Assembly: GCF_001273755.1 (NCBI RefSeq)
Contig: NZ_LGYA01000005.1
Span: 227,779 to 291,778, forward strand
Direction of reading: 5' to 3'
Source: Peribacillus butanolivorans
GTDB lineage: Bacteria > Bacillota > Bacilli > Bacillales > DSM-1321
DNA length: 64,000 nucleotides
The notes below the pieces were generated by a model that worked only from the letters and a program-made list of their open reading frames with translations, did no database searches and was not told the DNA's origin. Below are positions 35,446 to 43,204 of this stretch, piece by piece. Position 1 is the first letter of the stretch; each line of letters opens with the position of its first letter. The translations under genes were made by a program, and so were the position numbers.

Positions 35446-38418
35446 TTATTGAAGTGCAACTAAGTCCTTTATTTCCTCTGTGGAAAGTTCAGTGATCCAG
35501 TTGTCACTACTGATAATTTCGTCGTTTAGTGCTTGCTTTTTATCAAGCATCTGGTCGATTTTTTCTTCCAGTGTCCCTGTGCATATTAACTTATGAACAT
35601 GAACGAACCGCTGTTGTCCAATTCGATAGGCACGGTCTGTAGCTTGATTTTCAACAGCTGGATTCCACCAGCGATCATAGTGAATGACGTGGTTTGCTTC
35701 TGTTAAATTAAGTCCTGTACCACCTGCTTTTAACGATAGAATGAAGATTGGAAAATCTCCATCTTGGAATCGAGTAATCATATCATCACGTTGCTTTTTG
35801 TTCGCACTCCCATTCAGGAAGGGAACTTCAAAGCCATACCGTTTTTCTAACAATTCCTTCATCATTTTGCCCATCCCAATATATTGCGTGAAAATGAGGC
35901 AGCTTTCATCTTGTTCGCGGACAGCGTCGACAAGCTCAGTCAGTTTCTCAAGTTTGCCAGAGCGGTTAGGTGCCTTCAGGATGTTTTCTTTTTCCGTCTC
36001 TTTTAAATAAAGAGCAGGGTGATTGCAAAGTTGCTTTAGTTTATTAAGCATTTGCAGTATGATACCTTTTCGTTCAAAGGCCGACAGCTGTTCGATATCA
36101 GTAAAGGTATCCTTGATTAGCTGTTCATACAGTGATGCTTGCTCGGTGGTAAGCGGAACGAATTCCTTTTGCTCTTGCTTATCCGGAAGATTCAGAGCGA
36201 CTTCTTTATCACGTTTTGTCCGGCGGAGCAAGAATGGTTGAATCAAGCGCTGTAATTCCTTGATTTTACCCTTCTGTTCTTCACGTTCGATGGTCGCCAC
36301 ATATTTTTCCTGGAATTGACCAAGTGTTCCAAGATAGCCTTTGTTAATAAAGTCAAAGATTGCCCATAATTCGCTTAAACGGTTTTCCATTGGCGTACCC
36401 GTTAAGGCGATATGATGACTGCCATTAAGCTTGCGAACCGCCTTGGATTGCTTTGTTTGGGCATTCTTGATATTCTGTGCTTCATCAAGGATGACACTGC
36501 TCCAATGGATGGAAGACAGTTCAGCCACATCTTGGTGGGTCAGGCCATATGAAGTTAAAACGATATCATGGCCCGCTGCTTTTTTAGCAAAGGCTTCACC
36601 TTTAGCTCGATTAGATCCGTAATGAAGATGAACCTTAAGTGTGGGCGCGAATTTTTCTAATTCTTTTTGCCAGTTGCCAAGAACGGATGTTGGACAGACG
36701 ATAAGGGCTGATTGAACTGAAACAAGTTCTGGAATGGAGGTAATTATTTCTACCTCATCGCTGCTCTCCGTGTTACTTTCTTCGTCGACAATGATCGGTT
36801 CACTCTTTTGTTCATCCTTCGAGGCAATAGGGAGCTCCTTAAGGGCTCCTTCAGTGTCCTTCACATGAAGTAGGTAGGCAATCATCTGAACGGTTTTCCC
36901 GAGCCCCATATCGTCTGCAAGACAAGCTCCAAAACCATGCTCTCTTAAAAAAAGCAGCCAGCTCATGCCGAGTTTTTGATAGGGACGCAAATCGCCTTGA
37001 AGTGTCTTAGGAATGGGCAGGATGGAAATGTTTTTTGTTTCCTGCAGTCTTCCCACCATTTTACGAAGCTCCTGATTCAATTCAAATTGAATTCGGAGCA
37101 TTTCGTCGTTTTCTGAATCATCATCGCCATCCACTTCTGTGCTGTTCAATAACTCTTGCTGCAGCAAATCCGACAATTGAATACCTTTTTCATTGGCTGT
37201 TTCCATCAGTTCCTGAATTTGCTTAATGAAAGCTGGGTCGAGTTTAACCCATTGGCCACGAATATAAACGAGTCTGCGTTTTTCATTGACGAGCTCCTCG
37301 AACTCCGCCTCAGTGAGCTCTTTACCATTCAGGGAGAACCGCCAATCAAAGTCCATTAAAGCTTTAAGGCCAACGTAAGAGGGGCCCCGATTCGATTGGC
37401 TTTTTACTTTCGCTTTCACCTTGAGAGTGGACTCTTTCAGGGCTAGCCACCAGGATGGAAGGAGAATTTCAACACCAAGAAACAGTAATTTTTCGCTAGC
37501 ATCGGTCAAAAACTCCCATGCGTCGGTTTCCGAAAGCTCTCTTTTTAGACGACCATTCTCTCCAAGCCAGGGCACGACGAGTTGCCAGCGTTTAGTAGCA
37601 CGCACCACATCGCTTGCGTACTTATTCCAGCCACGCGGCAGTTTTTTTCCTGTATATGTTTCGATGATATTCTCATCTCTTTTGGAACGAAGGGTGACAT
37701 CGAGTATCCAAGGTCCATCACCATCCGGGGGCTCAGTTAACCGAAGTCCTATAGTGAATGGTTTAGGATCATGCTGGGCGCCGAGCCACTCCTGCCAGCT
37801 GTCTTTGTCGAAAAAGGCCTGCAATTCTTCAGGAGAAAGTCGTGAATCCTTTAATGCTCCGACAGCTTCGCTCCATTTATGCTGCATCGGTGAGTAGTTT
37901 TTTAAATACATATTCGCGGCACCATTATACCACTTCTCGATAAAAGTTCGATTGGTTTCCATTTCATGTGTAGGAAGGTCCAAGGAGATTTCTTCTTCCC
38001 AAAAGGAAGGAACAAATTCCTCCTCTACTTCTTCCGGCAGCTTCCAGCCGATTGAGTCCAACTGTAAATTAGTGAAATCCGGTACGGGAATCCCTGCTTC
38101 AATGGATTCATGGAGAACAGGTGCTGCAGACAGGCAAAGGGAGGAAATCTCGGACCACTCCCATTCAATGAAGGAGTTAAAGCTTTCCTTCGCAAAAAAA
38201 TTGAGCAGACCCCAAGCGTCAAGAATGAAAACTGGATTTCCTTCTATCGTATCGGTCGTCATTTTAGTACCGTAAAAGCTGGCGTCATCCCAATTAAATA
38301 ACAGTCTGCGAATATAATTCGTGTTGAGAAAGCTATTCTCTTCATTGACGACACCAAGGACGTAGGTTCCGTTTTCGAGAGCCGCTATTTTGATTTTTAA
38401 TTTTCCTGGATTAAACAT
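35446..38418 (-). CDS. ywqA: SNF2-family helicase YwqA
   Basis: Swi2/Snf2-type DNA translocase of 990 residues. The N-terminal half is a bacterial SNF2-associated region; the helicase core follows. Core motifs are Walker A ADDMGLGKTVQM (about residue 500), DEAQ box VILDEAQNIKN, motif III ALTGTPMENRLSELW, and C-terminal motifs LSLKAGGTGLNLTEANHVIHYDRWWNPAVENQATDRAYRIGQ. A charged insert of about 40 residues (SKDEQKSEPIIVDEESN) sits between motifs I and Ia. It overlaps the end of ywqB by 8 bases, so the two are co-translated. In B. subtilis ywqA-ywqB is likewise paired; its role is poorly defined. Confidence 0.93.
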   Translation of the reverse strand: MFNPGKLKIKIAALENGTYVLGVVNEENSFLNTNYIRRLLFNWDDASFYGTKMTTDTIEGNPVFILDAWGLLNFFAKESFNSFIEWEWSEISSLCLSAAPVLHESIEAGIPVPDFTNLQLDSIGWKLPEEVEEEFVPSFWEEEISLDLPTHEMETNRTFIEKWYNGAANMYLKNYSPMQHKWSEAVGALKDSRLSPEELQAFFDKDSWQEWLGAQHDPKPFTIGLRLTEPPDGDGPWILDVTLRSKRDENIIETYTGKKLPRGWNKYASDVVRATKRWQLVVPWLGENGRLKRELSETDAWEFLTDASEKLLFLGVEILLPSWWLALKESTLKVKAKVKSQSNRGPSYVGLKALMDFDWRFSLNGKELTEAEFEELVNEKRRLVYIRGQWVKLDPAFIKQIQELMETANEKGIQLSDLLQQELLNSTEVDGDDDSENDEMLRIQFELNQELRKMVGRLQETKNISILPIPKTLQGDLRPYQKLGMSWLLFLREHGFGACLADDMGLGKTVQMIAYLLHVKDTEGALKELPIASKDEQKSEPIIVDEESNTESSDEVEIITSIPELVSVQSALIVCPTSVLGNWQKELEKFAPTLKVHLHYGSNRAKGEAFAKKAAGHDIVLTSYGLTHQDVAELSSIHWSSVILDEAQNIKNAQTKQSKAVRKLNGSHHIALTGTPMENRLSELWAIFDFINKGYLGTLGQFQEKYVATIEREEQKGKIKELQRLIQPFLLRRTKRDKEVALNLPDKQEQKEFVPLTTEQASLYEQLIKDTFTDIEQLSAFERKGIILQMLNKLKQLCNHPALYLKETEKENILKAPNRSGKLEKLTELVDAVREQDESCLIFTQYIGMGKMMKELLEKRYGFEVPFLNGSANKKQRDDMITRFQDGDFPIFILSLKAGGTGLNLTEANHVIHYDRWWNPAVENQATDRAYRIGQQRFVHVHKLICTGTLEEKIDQMLDKKQALNDEIISSDNWITELSTEEIKDLVALQ

Positions 38419-40036
38419 CGATTAGCTTACCCCTTTTTAGTTCTTCTTGGAAAGCGCGTAGCCGTTTCGTTGAATCGGCTACATATAGAATATAGCGTTC
38501 GAATACGTCTTCTTTTTTACTCTTTTTATAGATAGTGCGCATCTTTTTTAAATAGCGAACAGCTTGCTTATAGGCAGGACGGTTTTTCAAGGACACTTTT
38601 TCCTGAACCGCATGGTAATAAAGGGGCAGGATTAGTTCAGGTTCCTTAGAGACCACTTCTTTAATGGATTCACTGCTGATTAAATCAATGCTGATATCTG
38701 AGTAAATATGCATCTCCACCCATTTTTTATATTGTCCTTGTTCAAAAAGGAAATTTGCGTAGTTCCAATAGCTGTGTGGAAGGGTAGCCCGGTAAAATTT
38801 TTCAAGCAAATCGGTCCGCTTTAACTTATAGCAGCAGCTGCTAATCAAAGTCGTAAAGGTCCGAACGAAATCCACCCGCTGATAATAATCAGACAGATCC
38901 TCCAAAAACTCCTGTACATGAGCGATGATGAACTCAATGAAAGGAATGGCCCGTGAACGGTTGTCTGATTCAGACAGGAGAGTCAGCCAATAAAAGATAT
39001 ACGGACAGGCTTCCTTCTTCAATTCATGGAGAAGTTCAATCGCCTGATGATCCTGATTCTCTAGCAGGGATAGGTGAATCGCTGCTAGAGAATAGGAGGT
39101 ACGCTCAGTCGTACCTAAATACTGTTCTGGAAGTTCTTTCTTGACCCGTTCGAGTTCCTTTTTACGCCATGAGGACGTGGTGAACAAAAAGCTCCAAATC
39201 TCCCGATAGAGATCGATCTTTTCATATTCTAGGCCTTCCCCGCCATTCAGTAGCTTCGCTACATCTTCTTTGATGCTGAAAACGAAAGGATCAAAGGCAA
39301 AGGGGCGTGCCTGTCGACTAAGCGGCTGTACCGTTTCATGCAGCTCTTCTGCAAGATCGACGGCCAGTGCATAAAAGACACGGATCGTTTGCGTCTGACT
39401 TTTATGTAACTGAATCATTCTCAGTGTCAGCTGCATTGTGCAAAATTGTGTAACAAAATGATAAAGTAGCTTCCATTCCCGTTCCATGGGGGCCTTGGAG
39501 CTGAGACGTTTAAAGTAGGTCTGTATGTGATTTTCAATCACATAAGTTGGTGCGCCTAAATGAGGCTCTACTTGTTCCGTGAAGGTATCGTTCACGAATT
39601 GCTTCCATGATGGATAGCTTTTATCTAAGATAATGGATTTCTCCTCTACTTGTTTAAGTAATTCACTTGCCCGCTTTACTTGCTGTAAAGCTTGGGCGGG
39701 TGTGGTATTCTTTGGTGCGTTCCATTCGCTTAACCAATCGGAAACACTAGCGTATTCCGAATACGCAGAAAAGAAAACCGCCATTTGATGCCGGCAAATA
39801 AACCTGGAATCACATGTACAGCTTCCATCCTGAGGGAAGAGAAGATTCAACCTTGCCTTATAGCGAGTGACATCCTGCACCTCAGCAGTAATTGTATCCA
39901 CCGCTTCCTCTTTAAGATCAACAAGCCCCTGACGGTACAATTGAAGCCCTTGATTTACCACATCCGAATCATCCGAATTCCCGGCATCCAAAAATCCTGC
40001 CAGTCGCTCCCCAACAAACAACAACTCCCGCTCCAT
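38411..40036 (-). CDS. ywqB: SWIM zinc-finger protein YwqB
   Basis: A 541-residue protein with a SWIM zinc finger near the N-terminus: CTCDSRFICRHQMAVFF gives the C-x-C-xn-C-x-H ligand pattern at about residues 74-85. The rest is helical and charged, ending in a coiled, Lys-rich region. SWIM domains bind DNA or protein and occur beside SNF2 helicases in bacteria. First gene of the two-gene minus-strand operon; GAGGAGAG precedes the ATG. Function unknown beyond its partnership with YwqA. Confidence 0.88.
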   Translation of the reverse strand: MERELLFVGERLAGFLDAGNSDDSDVVNQGLQLYRQGLVDLKEEAVDTITAEVQDVTRYKARLNLLFPQDGSCTCDSRFICRHQMAVFFSAYSEYASVSDWLSEWNAPKNTTPAQALQQVKRASELLKQVEEKSIILDKSYPSWKQFVNDTFTEQVEPHLGAPTYVIENHIQTYFKRLSSKAPMEREWKLLYHFVTQFCTMQLTLRMIQLHKSQTQTIRVFYALAVDLAEELHETVQPLSRQARPFAFDPFVFSIKEDVAKLLNGGEGLEYEKIDLYREIWSFLFTTSSWRKKELERVKKELPEQYLGTTERTSYSLAAIHLSLLENQDHQAIELLHELKKEACPYIFYWLTLLSESDNRSRAIPFIEFIIAHVQEFLEDLSDYYQRVDFVRTFTTLISSCCYKLKRTDLLEKFYRATLPHSYWNYANFLFEQGQYKKWVEMHIYSDISIDLISSESIKEVVSKEPELILPLYYHAVQEKVSLKNRPAYKQAVRYLKKMRTIYKKSKKEDVFERYILYVADSTKRLRAFQEELKRGKLIDV

Positions 40037-40050
40037 ACTCTCCTCCTTTA

Positions 40051-40073
40051 GGGGTCAGACCCCATTTCCCGAA
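40051..40073 (+). repeat. REP-like palindrome, copy 1
   Basis: GGGGTCAGACCCC plus ATTTCCCG. First of four same-orientation copies around the transposase gene; 75 bp before copy 2 and just upstream of ywqB on the other strand. Confidence 0.88.
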
Positions 40074-40124
40074 ATTATATTTTTGTATTATCATTGATCT
40101 ATCAGTACTTTAACAACACCGGAT

Positions 40125-40149
40125 AGGGGTCAGACCCTATTTCCCCGGA
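40125..40149 (+). repeat. REP-like palindrome, copy 2
   Basis: AGGGGTCAGACCCT plus ATTTCCCCGG; the flanking A/T pair extends the palindrome. It ends 20 bases before the transposase start codon. Confidence 0.88.
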
Positions 40150-40169
40150 ATAGGAAAGGATGATGTTTT

Positions 40170-40718
40170 ATGCCTCGTAAACCGAGGATATGGTACCCTG
40201 GTGCGATGTACCATATTACAAGCCGTGGCAATCGCCACAGTAACATTTTTTTAGACGACAAGGACCGACTTCGTTATCTGCATCATTTAAAGGAAACGAA
40301 AGAAAAATATTTCTTCGAGCTTCATAGCTATTGCCTAATGACCAATCATGTTCATCTTCTCCTCGAAACGATGCAGCACCCCATCAGCGATATTATGCAT
40401 AAGTTGAACTCCCGCTATGCTATCTCCTTCAATAGGCGTCATGACCACGATGGACACCTTTTCCAAGGCCGTTATCATTCCGTCTTAATCGAATCAATCG
40501 AACAATTCACTGCTACAAGCCGTTATATTCATTTAAACCCTGTAAAAGCCAATATCGTCAAAAACCCCGCTGAATATAAGTGGAGCAGCTATAAAGCCTT
40601 CCAAATAGGGAAACCAAATATGCACGTCAACCCCACACAAATCCTTCATTACTTTCAAACCCCACAAAACTACGAAGAATACGTAATGAGGGGGTCAGAC
40701 CCTATTTCCCATCCATAA
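40170..40718 (+). CDS. REP-associated tyrosine transposase (Y1_Tnp, IS200-like)
   Basis: Single-strand DNA transposase of the HUH family, 182 residues. It shows YHITSRGNRHSNIF near the N-terminus, the metal-binding HUH motif His60-Val-His62 in LMTNHVHLLLE, and the catalytic Tyr119 in SRYIHLNPVKA. RAYT proteins cut and rejoin REP hairpins rather than moving a classical insertion sequence. Here the last ten residues (MRGSDPISHP) are encoded by REP copy 3, so the repeat runs through the stop codon. Complete and apparently intact; AGGAAAGGATG precedes the ATG. Confidence 0.92.
   Translation: MPRKPRIWYPGAMYHITSRGNRHSNIFLDDKDRLRYLHHLKETKEKYFFELHSYCLMTNHVHLLLETMQHPISDIMHKLNSRYAISFNRRHDHDGHLFQGRYHSVLIESIEQFTATSRYIHLNPVKANIVKNPAEYKWSSYKAFQIGKPNMHVNPTQILHYFQTPQNYEEYVMRGSDPISHP
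40691..40710 (+). repeat. REP-like palindrome, copy 3 (inside transposase 3' end)
   Basis: GGGGTCAGACCCTATTTCCC. It overlaps the final codons of the transposase and lies 77 bp before copy 4, mirroring the 75-bp spacing upstream. Confidence 0.88.
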
Positions 40719-40766
40719 AAAAGACCAGAAAACCTTTGAAAGTACAGGGTTTTTGAGCAATGGGAC

Positions 40767-40790
40767 AGGGGTCAGATCCCATTTCCCGAG
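40767..40790 (+). repeat. REP-like palindrome, copy 4
   Basis: AGGGGTCAGATCCCATTTCCCG, with one mismatch in the palindrome relative to copy 1. Confidence 0.87.
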
Positions 40791-40916
40791 TGGTTTTTTG
40801 AAGCATCTCTTTATTATACTTCATTTTGGCTTGGAATTTGAAATGGAGGAATACAGGTTTTGGAATATGGACATGAGAGCTTGTGTATTTGCTTTGTGAA
40901 TTCGTAAATGTGAAGA

Positions 40917-40944
40917 GCCATTCCCGTGTGGGGAATGGCCTTTT
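40917..40944. terminator. Hairpin at the 3' end of the RRNPP regulator
   Basis: GCCATTCCC and GGGAATGGC form a 9-bp stem with loop GTGTG, followed by TTTTAAT on the plus strand. It lies 10 bases past the stop of the minus-strand regulator, though the T run suits plus-strand transcription better. Confidence 0.6.
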
Positions 40945-40953
40945 AATATAGTT

Positions 40954-41847
40954 TTAGTTTATTTTCATTTCATTCTTCCAACTATCCAGTCTTTTGTTGA
41001 TAAACGTAGCAAATGTATGATTCTTTTGTAACGTGAAGAGAAATGCAGACTTTTCTAGATATTCTTTTGCTTCTTTATAGTTACCTACCAGTTCAAGGTT
41101 GTAGCCTAAATGGTAATGTAAATCGGCTAAAGCATATAATTGATCATGTTCCAAGCACCATTTTATCGCATCGCGGCAGCATGTAATAGACTCTTCGTAT
41201 CGGACTAATCGTGTTAACACTCTACCAAAATTATAGGATAAACGTGTCTTTAGCGTCTTATCTGTTAGGATAGGAAGGGCTTTCAAATGATCAAGTGCCT
41301 TCTGAAGCAAGGCAAACGCATTTTCGTATTGTTCTTCGGCTACGTACATCACTCCGAGACTACTTAAAATTTCGAGCTCCCGTTCCGAATAAATTTTATC
41401 CGTAGTATGAGTAATAGCAATGGCTTGTTTAATAAATTCAATAGCTTTATCTAGATCTTTATTTTTTTCGTATTCATAGATGCCCTTGTGCCAAAGAATC
41501 AGCTGATGATTCTTTTTGTTCTGAAGAAATAGTGGACTGTTTTCCTCAGTCTTCACAATTTGTTGCATTTCCTCATAATTTCGGGTTCTTCTGGCTATTT
41601 TTAGTTGATGGATCACTTCTTCTACGTAATCCAGTCTAGGTGTCATGCCAATATCAAAAAAATAATTCACATCCACTCCTAAGCGTTGAGAAATTAGATA
41701 GAGAGTGGACGCGTATGGATAGACATCACCTTTTTCAATCTTGCTAATCTGTGCTTGTGTACAAATACCGGATGCTAACTCTTCCTGTGAAAGTCCGATT
41801 TGTTTGCGTAGTTCTTTTATTTTTTGTCCAACTGCAAAAAAATCCAT
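40954..41847 (-). CDS. PlcR-like RRNPP-family peptide-responsive regulator
   Basis: A 297-residue regulator with an N-terminal helix-turn-helix (about 9-63: IKELRKQIGLSQEELASGICTQAQISKIEKG) followed by a TPR-type helical repeat array to the C-terminus. This is the architecture of PlcR, NprR and Rgg, cytoplasmic receptors for short re-imported peptides. The HTH wording (QISKIEKGDVYPYASTLYLI) is close to PlcR's. The minus-strand ribosome site AAGGAGA precedes the ATG. A pre-pheromone gene is divergent, 195 bases away. An 18-bp palindrome overlaps its predicted -10. PlcR-like rather than proven PlcR: the peptide sequence differs from PapR. Confidence 0.85.
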   Translation of the reverse strand: MDFFAVGQKIKELRKQIGLSQEELASGICTQAQISKIEKGDVYPYASTLYLISQRLGVDVNYFFDIGMTPRLDYVEEVIHQLKIARRTRNYEEMQQIVKTEENSPLFLQNKKNHQLILWHKGIYEYEKNKDLDKAIEFIKQAIAITHTTDKIYSERELEILSSLGVMYVAEEQYENAFALLQKALDHLKALPILTDKTLKTRLSYNFGRVLTRLVRYEESITCCRDAIKWCLEHDQLYALADLHYHLGYNLELVGNYKEAKEYLEKSAFLFTLQKNHTFATFINKRLDSWKNEMKIN

Positions 41848-41863
41848 TTTGATTCTCCTTAAA

Positions 41864-41881
41864 ATATGCCTAGAGTTATAT
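41864..41881. promoter_or_regulatory. Quorum-sensing box 1, over the regulator promoter
   Basis: ATATGCCTAGAGTTATAT fits the dyad ATAT-nn-CTATAG-nn-ATAT with one centre mismatch. It lies 16 bases upstream of the regulator start codon and overlaps its predicted -10 element, a position expected for self-repression. Confidence 0.6.
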
Positions 41882-41903
41882 TTTGTTATGAAAAATCGGT
41901 AAA
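41875..41903 (-). promoter_or_regulatory. Candidate sigma-A promoter of the RRNPP regulator
   Basis: Read on the minus strand: TTTACC (-35, complement of 41898-41903), a 17-base spacer, and TATAAC (-10, complement of 41875-41880). Transcription would start near 41868, about 20 bases ahead of the start codon. Confidence 0.5.
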
Positions 41904-41978
41904 AGCTGTATGTACCTGTCCTTAACGGTTTAAATAGATTCTGTAGTCGATATATATGATTTTAAGAAGTGTGGTTAA

Positions 41979-41996
41979 ATATAACTATAGAATTAA
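41979..41996. promoter_or_regulatory. Quorum-sensing box 2, upstream of the pre-pheromone gene
   Basis: ATATAACTATAGAATTAA keeps the CTATAG centre and one ATAT arm; the other arm is TTAA. It lies 46 bases before the peptide start, and a weak -10-like TATTTT occurs 17 bases downstream, so it would sit near -40. Confidence 0.55.
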
Positions 41997-42042
41997 TTTC
42001 TATTTTAACCAATATTTTTTTGTAAAAAAGGAGGAATGACCT

Positions 42043-42156
42043 ATGAAAAAAAGTACTAAAGCATTAGTCGTATCTTTTCTTATCATCGCTGCTTTTGTGA
42101 TTGTTCCAAACGAATTACCAGGCCTATACGCAGAACTTCCAGGCTTATATAAATAA
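42043..42156 (+). CDS. Pre-pheromone peptide with duplicated ELPGLY motif
   Basis: A 37-residue secreted-peptide precursor, missed by length-limited gene calling. MKKSTKALVVSFLIIAAFVI is a typical Sec signal: basic start then a hydrophobic core. The C-terminus reads NELPGLYAELPGLYK, two tandem copies of ELPGLY. AAAGGAGG stands eight bases before the ATG, a strong ribosome site. PapR of the B. cereus group has the same plan: short precursor, C-terminal heptapeptide ADLPFEF with the shared Leu-Pro core, gene next to plcR. By analogy the peptide is exported, trimmed, re-imported by an oligopeptide permease and bound by the divergent regulator. Peptide ends are inference. Confidence 0.82.
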   Translation: MKKSTKALVVSFLIIAAFVIVPNELPGLYAELPGLYK

Positions 42157-42238
42157 GAATCGAACTTTAATTTTGCTCTTTCTAGCATCTTCATTCGAAG
42201 ATGTTTTTTTTGTTCTTTTGGAGATTATTCTTTTGCGC

Positions 42239-42256
42239 ATATTCCTTTAGTTATAA
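42239..42256. promoter_or_regulatory. Quorum-sensing box 3, upstream of the 105-residue gene
   Basis: ATATTCCTTTAGTTATAA matches the 18-bp dyad with one mismatch in the centre and one in the right arm. It lies 133 bases before the downstream start codon. A TATAAA element at 42355-42360 is a nearer promoter-like sequence. Confidence 0.5.
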
Positions 42257-42388
42257 TTATCTACGGATTGGGAATAAAAGGTCCAATTGGTACGGGTAGA
42301 AGAAACGTAAGCGTAGTTTGGAACGCCTATTTCCTTTTATTAATTTTGTTATAGTATAAATAACAAAACGGAGAGAGGTGTAAGGTTA

Positions 42389-42706
42389 ATGATTGATATT
42401 AATATGAAAGTTCAGCCCTCTTTTTACGATGAAGAATGTGCCATTGTGTTTTCTTTTTATTTTGATAAGGCAACCAAAAAGATCGGTGAAGCTGTGGTAT
42501 ACACATGCAAAAAATCAAACGAAAAAGGATACAACCAAGATAATATAGATACAGATATACAGGAAAAAATCGCTTATATTAAAGAATTTTCTATAGTAGA
42601 TGAATATCAGGCAACATCTATGAAGAAAATTCAACATTTTTTGGACGTAATCGGTATCAAAAAGTGCGTAAGGCACAACCATCTGGGAAATGAAATTGCA
42701 TTTTAA
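42389..42706 (+). CDS. Hypothetical protein in the quorum-sensing locus
   Basis: A 105-residue soluble protein I do not recognise. It begins MIDINMKVQPSFYDEECAIV and ends CVRHNHLGNEIAF; no signal peptide, membrane helix or known motif is visible. GAGAGGTG at good spacing supports the start, and a perfect long terminator directly follows the stop, so it is a one-gene unit. An 18-bp box shared with the regulator and pheromone genes lies upstream, making it a candidate output of the system. Confidence 0.62.
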   Translation: MIDINMKVQPSFYDEECAIVFSFYFDKATKKIGEAVVYTCKKSNEKGYNQDNIDTDIQEKIAYIKEFSIVDEYQATSMKKIQHFLDVIGIKKCVRHNHLGNEIAF

Positions 42707-42755
42707 ACAGTAAAAACTCATGACATATACGTGTCATGAGCTTTTACTGTTTAAT
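42704..42755. terminator. Long perfect hairpin terminator
   Basis: AAACAGTAAAA plus CTCATGACA pair with TGTCATGAG plus CTTTTACTGTTTAA around TATACG; the stem is over 20 bp and works on both strands. Confidence 0.9.
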
Positions 42756-42960
42756 TGAGAATTTTGACATTTTCACTCATTCGTTTTCTGTCACTTGTTT
42801 TTGAGGTGTTTTTTTCAATTAATATGAATTGATATTTGTTGTTATTGGATTTCATGATGTCGTTCCTTTTCTGGGTTTTTACCCTTTTTCATTTCATCTA
42901 AAACGTGAATTTAACGGATGAGTAGGACCGTATATTAAAGATAAGGTAGGGAAAACTTAA

Positions 42961-42978
42961 ATATTCCTATAGTTATAT
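42961..42978. promoter_or_regulatory. Quorum-sensing box 4, upstream of the CorA-like gene
   Basis: ATATTCCTATAGTTATAT, the best copy: ATAT-TC-CTATAG-TT-ATAT. A consensus-like TATAAT lies at 42998-43003, 19 bases downstream, so the box takes the place of the -35 element (centre about -40), as for activator sites. It lies in the 392-base gap before the CorA-like gene's leader; the rest of that gap shows nothing else. Confidence 0.6.
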
Positions 42979-43137
42979 TTTCGTCTGAAAATCTCAGTAT
43001 AATTGAATTTATTACCATCTAATAGGCTGTAATGCTTAAATAGGGTGTATTTTCGTGTTTTATACTACTAAAAATAAATGCTAAAATGTTCCGAATATCG
43101 GATTTTCATTAGAAACATCAGTTTCTAGTACCCTAAA

Positions 43138-43200
43138 GTGAGGAGAGTTGAAAGACTCTCTTCGATGGCCCCCAGGCTCATGCTTGGGGGATCTTTTTTT
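43138..43200 (+). promoter_or_regulatory. Leader hairpins with intrinsic terminator (possible attenuator)
   Basis: A small stem GAGAGT-TGAAAG-ACTCTC (from 43143) is followed by a G+C-rich stem CCCCCAGGC-TCAT-GCTTGGGGG and T8 (43170-43200). This terminator lies after the TATAAT at 42998 and before the ribosome site of the next gene, so it could attenuate it. I could not match it to a known riboswitch class. Confidence 0.6.
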
Positions 43201-43204
43201 TGTT

